Below are positions 1 to 6,332 of a DNA stretch of 8,834 nucleotides, in pieces. This DNA is from JAGMDK01 sp023128695 (GTDB lineage Bacteria > Planctomycetota > Phycisphaerae > UBA1845 > Fen-1342). Within the stretch, counting starts at the first letter, position 1. Each line of letters starts with the position of its first letter. The translations under genes and the position numbers were made by a program. The DNA is taken from contig DAOVQG010000199.1 of NCBI GenBank assembly GCA_030628805.1, positions 1 to 8,834 on the forward strand, written 5' to 3'. The notes beneath the pieces were generated by a model that saw only the letters and a program-made list of their open reading frames with translations, made no database searches and was not told the DNA's origin.

Positions 1-247
1 CGGGCCAGCGCCGCGGGGCGGCGGCGAGCCATGACCGATCAGCAGCGCCCGGCCAGAGCCGTTCAGCGGCTTCGGACGAGAAGTCCGCCGGCATATCATC
101 CGGCGATACCGCCACCGCGGTGCCCTCCCAACGGGCCCGGCGGCGACGATTCGCCCGGCGGCGTCGCCAGCGGCGATCGTACTCCCGCGCCAGCAGCAGC
201 AACGGCCCATCCCACCGCAGCTTGGCCAGGAAGCGTTCAAGGTTCAT
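1..247 (-). CDS. Partial unidentified protein, Arg-rich N-terminus (3' end outside window)
   Basis: Reading the minus strand from the ATG at 247-245, the frame stays open for 82 codons to base 1 and continues outside the window. The start overlaps the TGA of the preceding glycosyltransferase in an ATGA (244-247), the same coupling used elsewhere in this operon, which is the main reason to believe it. The visible protein begins MNLERFLAKLRWDGPLLLLA, then has a very basic stretch (about residues 23-41, 11 arginines, three tryptophans counting nearby), then an acidic stretch with a PDDMPADF motif. No signal peptide is convincing and there is no recognisable domain yet. Heparinase II/III-like (alginate-lyase-type) proteins often sit in loci with bi-domain oxidoreductases and have basic N-termini, so that is one possibility, but it is a guess from context. 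No strong Shine-Dalgarno is visible, so translation probably depends on coupling. Confidence 0.7.
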   Translation of the reverse strand, partial: MNLERFLAKLRWDGPLLLLAREYDRRWRRRRANRRRRARWEGTAVAVSPDDMPADFSSEAAERLWPGAADRSWLAAAPRRWP

Positions 248-1185
248 GATCGTCCGGACACCTGTTTCGTGAGTTCGTCATAGGCCTCTCGCAGAGCGGC
301 GACCGAGTCGGCGGGATTGTATTCCCGACTCACATACGCCGGCGCCTCGGGATTGGGCGCGTTGCTCTTTACCAGTTGGTCTAAGGCGTCGCGGGCGGCC
401 TCGTAAGTGTCCGCGAAGTGGCAGTGCGGGAAATCACGCGAGTAGATGGCATGGCGGCCCCGAGCCAGCATTTCCAGCACCATCACCGACACGCTGTCAT
501 GTATCGGCAGCCGAATCAGCACCGAGGCCCGCTCGTACCACGGGGCCATGTCCTCGACCCAGCCGACGAACGTCACGTTGGGCGGCGTATCCGGCGGCGG
601 CGTGCAGCGGCCGACAATATAGAATGGAATCTGGGGAAACTCGCGCGCCAAACGCAGCACCCATTCACCCCGATACAAACCCTGCCGCAAGTCGGACCAA
701 TAGCTCAGCGCGGAGAACGGCTCGGGCATCGGGCTCGGGCAGGCCCGCAAGGTCGTCGGCAGCAGCCGCACCACCCGCGGCCGCGGCAAACCCAGCTCCT
801 GGACCTCCTCGGCCAATTCCGGCGAGTCGGCCAAGTGCAGCGCGACCACTCGCCGGGCAGTTCGTAGCCAGATTCGCCGACGCCAGTTGGGCAGTTGTTG
901 CACGCTGAGCACGTCAGTTCCGATCCAATGCATGATCTGTGGCCGCCCGCGCCAATGCACTACTCGCGGCAGGGTCATCGACCGCGAGACGTAAACATAA
1001 TGGACAACATTGGCGTGTGCCAACGCCCGGCCCAGGCCCCAGCGTACGAAGTGGGCTCGGGCGGCGAGCCCCCGTAAGCCCTCCAACTCGTTTGTATAGG
1101 AGCATTGGATGCCGCAGGCCCGTAGCAACCCGGCCAGCACGGCGGCCCAGTGCGGCGTGCCGAGGATCTGGACCTGCCAGGTCAT
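244..1185 (-). CDS. GT-B glycosyltransferase, GT4-like (group 1)
   Basis: A 313-residue protein, probably a retaining glycosyltransferase that adds a sugar to the lipid-linked repeat unit at the cytoplasmic face of the membrane. It is shorter than the usual 350-420 residues of the family. The N-terminal half has a WIGTDV motif at 87-92, typical of GT-B enzymes of surface-polysaccharide loci. The C-terminal nucleotide-sugar domain shows FYIVG (188-192), VTFVGWVEDM (204-213) and an acidic-x7-acidic signature, D230 to E238 (HDSVSVMVLEML), corresponding to the E-x7-E donor-binding motif. An in-frame start exists at 1257, but it would overlap the upstream gene by 76 bp. The ATG at 1185 makes an exact 4-bp ATGA overlap with the upstream stop and gives a normal GT-B beginning (MTWQVQILGTPHW), so I use it. 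There is no clear Shine-Dalgarno before it, consistent with reinitiation. Sugar donor and acceptor cannot be told from sequence. Confidence 0.85.
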   Translation of the reverse strand: MTWQVQILGTPHWAAVLAGLLRACGIQCSYTNELEGLRGLAARAHFVRWGLGRALAHANVVHYVYVSRSMTLPRVVHWRGRPQIMHWIGTDVLSVQQLPNWRRRIWLRTARRVVALHLADSPELAEEVQELGLPRPRVVRLLPTTLRACPSPMPEPFSALSYWSDLRQGLYRGEWVLRLAREFPQIPFYIVGRCTPPPDTPPNVTFVGWVEDMAPWYERASVLIRLPIHDSVSVMVLEMLARGRHAIYSRDFPHCHFADTYEAARDALDQLVKSNAPNPEAPAYVSREYNPADSVAALREAYDELTKQVSGRS

Positions 1186-2729
1186 GGCGGTGACGTCGCA
1201 TGGCCGGTCGGCGAACTTGTTGTCAACGGTGTTTGTGCGGGCGGCGCCGAGACCCATTGATACGTGGGTTGTGGTGAATGCACATAGACCGTCATCGCCA
1301 GCAGAGGATAGAAAAACACCAAGTACGCGAAAAAGTTGTTATATCCCTGCCCCGATGTGAAGGGGAGGCTGATTGACAACACGAGCAGGATTACGACCCA
1401 CGCCGCCCGGCAACCGAGGAAGAACTCCCGATCGTCGTAGGGCAGATTGCCGTAGTTGCGTTTTCGCGAGATGAGGAAAGTGCCACCGAAGAGGAGGGAG
1501 AAGGCGGCCACCCCCAACAGACCGGTGTCAATGAGGATGCCGAACAGGCTGGAATGGACGGAGGCGAACTGGGTGTTGAGGGTGTGCCAGTTGTTCAGAC
1601 CCATGCCCCAGAGCGGACTGGAGGCCCAATGCTTCAAGGATTCCATCCAGATGATCCAGCGGGCCTCCTGCTGGTAACCGTGAGCCCACATCTCTTCCAG
1701 ACGCTCTCTCAGCAGATGGAGATCGAGGGTCGTTCGCCCGATTGAGAAAAAGACGATATACGCGGCTAGTCCGCCGCCTAGTATTAGTAAGATGAGCAAT
1801 TTGGGGCGAAACAGGCTTCGGCTTCCGCGTCGAAAGAACCACCACAGCGCCAGCAGCGTGAACCCGATCGAGATCCCCCGGCCGCCGGACAGGAAGATCA
1901 GAATCCCGAGCAGCCCAACGATCCCGAGCCAGGCGGCCCCTTGCAAGAACCGGTTGGTCTCGGTGCGACTGACGGCCATCCACAACGCGGCCCCCATCAG
2001 ATACAGAGAAGGCAGAGCGGAAGTGCCCTTCAACCCCAGCAGCCGCTGGTGTACGCCGTAGGCGTCGATGCCGAGCACGGCGCGGCGAAAGCCGAAGACA
2101 CTGATTGCCAGCAGACCGATCGTGAAACCGAACCAGACTACCCGGTAGTCACTGATGCCGCGCAGCCGGCGGAAAACGGCGAGCGTGACGGCAATCGGCA
2201 AGAGGAAGCGGCCCATCAAGGTGTAAAATGCCAATATCGGGTCCCGCGCGAGCAGGGTGCAGATTACCGACGTCAGGAGCAGCAAGCCCCAGCCCCATTT
2301 GATCCCGGCGGGCAGCGGCCGGCCGCGGGCCGGCGGGCCGAAGAATCCGGTGATCAACACCGGCACCGCCAGCACCATCTCGATCGTCAGGGCTCCCAGG
2401 AAATCGCCCGTGAGGTAGAAGGTGTAGCCGGTCGTCTGGGCGAGGGACAGGTAGCCGTAGAAGATCGCGGCCGCGACGGGGAAGTTGGTCCAGCCGAGGG
2501 CCAGGATGCCGACGATCGCCAAGGGCAGATAAATCATGGAGACGCGGGTGGAAAAACTGTATTCCCACAGGGAGGCCCGGGTCAGAAAGGAAAAGACCAC
2601 CCCGATGCTCATCAAGCCGCCGACCCACAGGCCGGCGTGGATCCAGCGGATATCGCGTGCCGCCCTCTGCTGATATACGGGCCGCGGGATGCCGGAGTAT
2701 TCAAGATAGCCGACATTCGGGTGAGTCAT
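1182..2729 (-). CDS. O-antigen polymerase/ligase family membrane protein (Wzy/WaaL-like)
   Basis: A 515-residue inner-membrane protein with roughly ten or more hydrophobic segments, the first near 30-50 and the last near 463-484. It probably polymerises flipped repeat units (Wzy role) or ligates glycan to an acceptor (WaaL role); sequence alone does not separate these. Family marks visible are SGGRG at 281-285 after a hydrophobic segment, then a large loop (about 331-390) with ARWIIWMESLKHW, followed by PLWGMGLNNWHT (372-383) and VHSSLFGILIDTGLLG (391-406). This matches the usual R...W / GxGxxNW / H(N/S)...GLLG order, with Ser where Asn often follows the His. The last 30 or so residues are a Pro/Ser/Thr-rich cytoplasmic or periplasmic tail. 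Start chosen at the ATG 2729, with GGAGA at 2740-2744 ten bases upstream; the acyltransferase stop lies 57 bp before. Its stop overlaps the next glycosyltransferase start. Adjacency to a flippase favours the Wzy role. Confidence 0.85.
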   Translation of the reverse strand: MTHPNVGYLEYSGIPRPVYQQRAARDIRWIHAGLWVGGLMSIGVVFSFLTRASLWEYSFSTRVSMIYLPLAIVGILALGWTNFPVAAAIFYGYLSLAQTTGYTFYLTGDFLGALTIEMVLAVPVLITGFFGPPARGRPLPAGIKWGWGLLLLTSVICTLLARDPILAFYTLMGRFLLPIAVTLAVFRRLRGISDYRVVWFGFTIGLLAISVFGFRRAVLGIDAYGVHQRLLGLKGTSALPSLYLMGAALWMAVSRTETNRFLQGAAWLGIVGLLGILIFLSGGRGISIGFTLLALWWFFRRGSRSLFRPKLLILLILGGGLAAYIVFFSIGRTTLDLHLLRERLEEMWAHGYQQEARWIIWMESLKHWASSPLWGMGLNNWHTLNTQFASVHSSLFGILIDTGLLGVAAFSLLFGGTFLISRKRNYGNLPYDDREFFLGCRAAWVVILLVLSISLPFTSGQGYNNFFAYLVFFYPLLAMTVYVHSPQPTYQWVSAPPAQTPLTTSSPTGHATSPP

Positions 2730-2786
2730 GGCGTGGCTGTCTCCGGCGACCTCAAGATCGAATCATCCAGGATACCATTACTCTCG

Positions 2787-3536
2787 TCAATTCTCCGCGC
2801 ACGGCTTCTGTTTATCCTCAGTGACTGTGAAACGATCCTTGATCCGAACGGCGGGGTTGCCGGCAACAATCGTGTTAGGCGGGATGACGCCGCGTGCGAC
2901 GGATCCAATACCCACAAAGCTATCCTCCCGGAGGGCCGTGCCCGGGAGCACGACAGAGTTGAGCGCGATGCCAACGTTGCGCTCGAGCACGACTGGTCCG
3001 ATGATGATGCTGCGGGGCATGGCCTGGTTTGTGAAGAGGATGTCTCGGCGAGACCGATCGCGAACGCCGGCGTAATGGTTCGTGATGGAGAAGATGCGTG
3101 TGCCGGCGGTGCAGCCGCAATAGTCGCCGATTTGTACTCCTCCGATTCCATTAATGAGGCAGCCGGGCGCAATGTGAACTCCCTTGCCGATGCTGAGTTC
3201 ACCTTCGGAAAGAGTGAAGTATGGATTCTCCACTCGCCGAACTTCATCCAAGTGTTCTAAGGAGGTGTGGCCGGCCACCAGGATGCAGTCCAGGTCGACG
3301 TGCGTGTCGTCCCCAATGCTGATGTATCGGTGTCCAAAGAAGCGCACCCCCGGGCTGATCAGGACGTTGCGCCCCACGTGTTTGAGACGAATCCGGTAAT
3401 ACAGACGTCGCATCGTGAAGCCCAGCTTCCCCGGCCAATGGCGCACGACCGCTTCGATTATCTCTCTCAGCTCGCGCGGTAAGAAGAGCACCGCCCGCGC
3501 GATTGCCCGTAGGACGGGATGAATGTTACGAGGCAT
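2787..3536 (-). CDS. Hexapeptide-repeat (left-handed beta-helix) acyltransferase
   Basis: A 249-residue cytosolic enzyme likely to transfer an acetyl or other acyl group from acyl-CoA to a sugar hydroxyl or amine of the repeat unit. Residues 1-50 form an amphipathic, basic leader (PRELREIIEAVVRHW, then MRRLYYRIRLKHVG). From about 54 onward there are imperfect hexapeptide turns (ISPGVRFFG, ISIGDDTHV, LSIGKGVHIAPG, VQIGDYCG, VVLERNVGIALNSVVLPG). H154 in ITNHYAG matches the catalytic His position of LacA/NodL-like enzymes, and the closing VAGNPAVRIKDR (224-235) is the typical C-terminal motif. The start at 3536 is supported by GAGGAG at 3543-3548, six bases upstream. It is the only gene here isolated by intergenic DNA on both sides, and its region is less GC-rich (32 of 60 bases in 3181-3240), suggesting a separate origin. 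The strong own ribosome-binding site fits a module that is not translationally coupled. Confidence 0.9.
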   Translation of the reverse strand: MPRNIHPVLRAIARAVLFLPRELREIIEAVVRHWPGKLGFTMRRLYYRIRLKHVGRNVLISPGVRFFGHRYISIGDDTHVDLDCILVAGHTSLEHLDEVRRVENPYFTLSEGELSIGKGVHIAPGCLINGIGGVQIGDYCGCTAGTRIFSITNHYAGVRDRSRRDILFTNQAMPRSIIIGPVVLERNVGIALNSVVLPGTALREDSFVGIGSVARGVIPPNTIVAGNPAVRIKDRFTVTEDKQKPCAEN

Positions 3537-3542
3537 ATATAG

Positions 3543-3548
3543 CTCCTC
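3543..3548 (-). promoter_or_regulatory. Shine-Dalgarno of the acyltransferase gene
   Basis: Minus-strand GAGGAG six bases before the ATG at 3536-3534. It is one of the two clearest ribosome-binding sites in the window and fixes the start of a gene that, unlike its neighbours, does not overlap the preceding stop. Confidence 0.7.
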
Positions 3549-3594
3549 GATACCCGTTGAGAGACGTTATGGTTCTTCGACCGCTTAACAATAC

Positions 3595-3648
3595 GTGTGG
3601 CACAGGATTCCAGCCTGTGCGGCCACCGGCCAGATGCCGGTGCCACAC
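3595..3648. repeat. Nested palindromic element (three-way-junction fold) between wzx and acyltransferase
   Basis: A 54-bp intergenic element with three perfectly paired stems. The outer arms are GTGTGG (3595-3600) and CCACAC (3643-3648). Inside are two hairpins: CACAGG (3601-3606) with CCTGTG (3614-3619), and CACCGGC (3624-3630) with GCCGGTG (3636-3642). Together they fold as a three-way junction on either strand. The outer stem abuts both inner ones, so GTGTGGCAC/GTGCCACAC can also pair as a 9-bp arm. There is no following T-run on the minus strand (CGTATTGTT follows), so it is not a standard intrinsic terminator. The compact modular form resembles dispersed REP/MITE-like intergenic elements, but a single copy in this window cannot prove dispersal. 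It could also act as an mRNA stabiliser or partial attenuator between wzx and the downstream genes. Confidence 0.75.
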
Positions 3649-3703
3649 ATGATAATGTTAGCTGCTTTCGCGCATATCTGCCGCACCTCAATGACCAGAG
3701 CGG

Positions 3704-5086
3704 TCAAGTTTGGTCCGGGGACTGTGTGTTCGCCGAAGCGGACGCTTTTCCTCGTGCCAGGACGATGCTCACCACGGCCAGGGAGAAGCACGTCCCGGCC
3801 AGTTGCGAGATAAGGAGTGCCGCCGCCGCCCCCTCGATGTCGAAGCGCGGAATCAGAACGAGACAGGCAGCGGTGTTCACGGCCAGCAAAAGCAGACCGG
3901 CGCAAATGTTCAGATGGACGCGGTTCAAAATCAGCAGGGCCTGTGCCGTCGAGGAGCTGGCTGCGAATATCACGGTCGCCAGCATCAGGATCATCGTGCA
4001 CCAGAATGCTTCCGCATACTTGGCTCCCAGAAGGATGCTAATTGCGTATGGCCCCACGAAGTACCACGCTGCCGCAACCACTCCCATGACCAATGTCTGT
4101 TTGATGCTCAGTTCCCATACTCGCAGTCGGAGACGTCGCCGGTCGTGCAGGATGCCGGATAGATACGGAAAGGCCGTCTGCATCAGTGCCGTCGGAAGCA
4201 GGCGGGAGCCGTTCATCACCAACAGGCCGATCGCGAAGAGGCCGACCAGATCGTCTGACTTGGTGAGATGCCGCAGCAAGACCACGCTCAAGGCGCTGTT
4301 CGCGAACGTGGTGCCATTTGCCAAGACGCACAGGACGCCGAAGGACGTGAGCTTCTTGAGCAGTTTCCAGGAGGGTGCGAACCAGCGCAACTCCGCCCGC
4401 GTCACCGTCAGCAGAATCAGCAGATTGCTCAGCGGCGCTACTGAGATGGTGATGAAGAAGCCCCACAGCTTGAAGTAATAGGTGGCACTGACCAGCATGA
4501 TCAGGCTGATACCCTGGGTCAGGGCCGTGAACCGCGCCGCGCGTTTGATCTCTTTGCGGGCTTGCATGTATACGATGGGAATCTTCGCGATCGCCGCCAG
4601 CGGGATATACGGTATGACCATGAATAGGAATACCTTGACCGCGGATTCCCGGTCGATGGGCAGAAACCATACCGCTAACGAATAGATCAGAGCCCCGCTC
4701 GTCGCCGCCAGGCTCCCCCAGAACAGCCCCCCGCAGTAATATTCGCGTTTCTTCTCGTTGGTGATCGGCTCCGCGGCGTATTTCAGCATGGCCGTGCTGA
4801 TCCCCAGATCGCAAACGATGGCGAGCAGATCGGCGATCTGCATCACATACGTCATCTGGCCCAGCTCGGGGACCGTCAGGATGCGGGCCAGCAGGATGCG
4901 GCGCAACAAGCTGATGCCCTGCGTCAGGGTCAACGCCATGAACAGGTGCGGGACCCCCGTGACCAGCAGGCGCTGGGCGTCGTTGCACAGCGTCCCCTTC
5001 AGCCGCTGCCATCGCGGTGGGCGGGGCGCCGGGGTCCCCGTGCCCGAGTCGTTGTACGGGGTTTGCGTTACCCACTCACCACTCAC
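3704..5086 (-). CDS. wzx: Polysaccharide (lipid-linked oligosaccharide) flippase, Wzx/MOP superfamily
   Basis: A 460-residue inner-membrane protein predicted to move undecaprenyl-linked repeat units from the cytoplasmic to the periplasmic face. A 35-40 residue hydrophilic N-terminal extension rich in Pro, Gly and Thr (TGTPAPRPPRW) precedes the membrane region. The first repeat has the family signature: LLRRILLARILTVPELG (60-76), then a membrane helix ending in CDLGISTAMLKYAAE (92-106). About twelve hydrophobic segments follow, with basic cytoplasmic loops (ARKEIKRAAR 176-185; DRRRLRLRVWE 315-325). ILLGAKYAEA (351-360) is also typical. Length is normal for Wzx. The start is GTG at 5086, overlapping the upstream stop by 11 bp, preceded by AAGGTG at 5092-5097 with five bases spacing. 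After its stop comes a 167-bp gap. Sampled composition is mixed (50-60% G+C), lower than the two upstream genes, as is common for wzx genes. Confidence 0.88.
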   Translation of the reverse strand: MSGEWVTQTPYNDSGTGTPAPRPPRWQRLKGTLCNDAQRLLVTGVPHLFMALTLTQGISLLRRILLARILTVPELGQMTYVMQIADLLAIVCDLGISTAMLKYAAEPITNEKKREYYCGGLFWGSLAATSGALIYSLAVWFLPIDRESAVKVFLFMVIPYIPLAAIAKIPIVYMQARKEIKRAARFTALTQGISLIMLVSATYYFKLWGFFITISVAPLSNLLILLTVTRAELRWFAPSWKLLKKLTSFGVLCVLANGTTFANSALSVVLLRHLTKSDDLVGLFAIGLLVMNGSRLLPTALMQTAFPYLSGILHDRRRLRLRVWELSIKQTLVMGVVAAAWYFVGPYAISILLGAKYAEAFWCTMILMLATVIFAASSSTAQALLILNRVHLNICAGLLLLAVNTAACLVLIPRFDIEGAAAALLISQLAGTCFSLAVVSIVLARGKASASANTQSPDQT

Positions 5087-6332
5087 GCCAACACCTTTTG
5101 ATCAAACCGAGCAAATTGCGTCGATAGGTTGCGACGTTCGCTTCGTTCTCCACTACTTTGGCACCGGCGTTGGCGATGCGCTCCTTGAGCTGCGGAGCGA
5201 GGATCAGGCGTTCGGTTTTCTCCACGTACTCGTTGGCGCCGGTCCCGCCGCAGAGAAAACCGGTCTCGCCCTCCTTCACGAAGATGTAGTAGCTTTCCAA
5301 ATCCCGGACCACCGGCACGGCGTGGCAATACATCGATTCGAGAATGCTGACCGGGAAGGCGTCGAACGGGACCGTGTTGATCGAGATGTCCGACAGTTGC
5401 AGGGCAACCGCCATCTGCTCGGCACTCAGGATCGGCGGCATCAGGGCGAAGCGGTCGCCCAGACCGGCCTCCTTCATCTGGGCCACGAACTGGGCCTCGT
5501 AATCCGCCTCGCACATGCTGCCCCGCACCAGTATGAGGAAGACGTCGTGACCGCGCTGGGCCAGCTCGATAAACGTGTCCACCGCCAGGTCCACCCGGTA
5601 CATCGGGTGCAGGTGGCGGTTGTGGATCAGCACGAACTTGTCGGCGGGCACGCCCCATTCCTCACGCGCCTGCGCCAAGATCGCCTCGTCCCGCGGGGCA
5701 AACGTTTTGAGGTTGATGCCGCGCACCAGCAAATGCAGCTTCTCCGGCGGCACTTCGTAATGCTGCTGGTATATCTTTTTGACCACGAGGCTGGAGCTGT
5801 GCAACTGGTCGCAGGCCTGGAGGGCGCGAATTTCCCGTGCTCGGATTCCCGCGAAGCGCGGCTGATAGCTGAACAGGTGCGCCATCGTCCCGGGACGCTT
5901 CCGCGCGTCGAAGCCCATGCGTTTGAGGTAATAATACATGGTCATGCCGCAGACCCAGGTGCCTTGGATGTGGACGAGGCCGGGGTGCTCCGCGCGGACG
6001 ATCCGCGCCAGCCGCCGGCCGCGCAGCCACGCGCTGAAGAGCCGCCAATAAAGCGATTTATTCCGCGTCGGCTCCAGGATTTCCATCTCTTTGATCGGGC
6101 GCTTGCCCTCCGGCTTGGTGACCGCGGAGCGTACCGCCAGGAAAGGCTTTTCGAGCGAGTGCTGCAAGGGATAGACGTGATCGTAGAACTCCTCGGTGCC
6201 CGGGGCGATCGTCGGCTCCATGTCGGCGAGCACGACCCGATAGCCGGCCTCACGCACCATCTGGGCCGGGATGCGCGCGTGCAGACTCGAGCTGCCCCCC
6301 AGAACAACCACGCACGGCTTCCGCGCACTCAT
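5076..6332 (-). CDS. GT-B glycosyltransferase, GT4-like (group 1)
   Basis: A 418-residue glycosyltransferase expected to act at the cytoplasmic face in repeat-unit assembly. The N-terminal acceptor domain starts VVVLGGSSSLHARIPAQM, with an early Gly-rich loop, and contains VHIQGTW (120-126). The linker region has VRGINLKTFAP (203-213), the usual GT4 position of a G-(V/I)-(D/N) turn. The donor domain has FVLIHNRHLHPMYRVDLAVD (233-252), and D324-x7-E332 (DAFPVSILESMYCHAVPVV), equivalent to the E-x7-E motif with Asp at the first acidic position, followed by EGETGFL (354-360). Length is normal for GT4. The ATG at 6332 overlaps the TGA of the upstream gene as ATGA, and GGAGGAA at 6341-6347 lies eight bases upstream, so coupling and a strong Shine-Dalgarno agree on the start. 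Its stop overlaps the flippase start. Donor and linkage are unknown. Confidence 0.9.
   Translation of the reverse strand: MSARKPCVVVLGGSSSLHARIPAQMVREAGYRVVLADMEPTIAPGTEEFYDHVYPLQHSLEKPFLAVRSAVTKPEGKRPIKEMEILEPTRNKSLYWRLFSAWLRGRRLARIVRAEHPGLVHIQGTWVCGMTMYYYLKRMGFDARKRPGTMAHLFSYQPRFAGIRAREIRALQACDQLHSSSLVVKKIYQQHYEVPPEKLHLLVRGINLKTFAPRDEAILAQAREEWGVPADKFVLIHNRHLHPMYRVDLAVDTFIELAQRGHDVFLILVRGSMCEADYEAQFVAQMKEAGLGDRFALMPPILSAEQMAVALQLSDISINTVPFDAFPVSILESMYCHAVPVVRDLESYYIFVKEGETGFLCGGTGANEYVEKTERLILAPQLKERIANAGAKVVENEANVATYRRNLLGLIKRCWREW
5092..5097 (-). promoter_or_regulatory. Shine-Dalgarno supporting GTG start of the flippase
   Basis: Minus-strand AAGGTG (within AAAAGGTG) five bases before the GTG at 5086-5084. 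It lies inside the last codons of the preceding glycosyltransferase gene and decides the flippase start, since no ATG occurs at the equivalent place. Confidence 0.55.

Noticed and set aside
1182..1257. Longer start for the 313-residue glycosyltransferase at 1257
   Set aside because: It would overlap the preceding gene by 76 bp and add 24 residues not resembling a GT-B beginning, while the ATG at 1185 gives an exact ATGA junction and a normal beta-strand start.
1941..3260. 439-codon open frame on the plus strand
   Set aside because: It lies antisense across the polymerase/ligase and acyltransferase genes, spans their intergenic gap, has a composition dominated by G, R, D, Q and H with no fold-like pattern, and is explained by stop-codon scarcity opposite GC-rich genes.
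3595..3648. Intrinsic terminator after the flippase gene
   Set aside because: The stems are good but no U-rich tract follows on the minus strand, and the same-strand operon continues with matching function.
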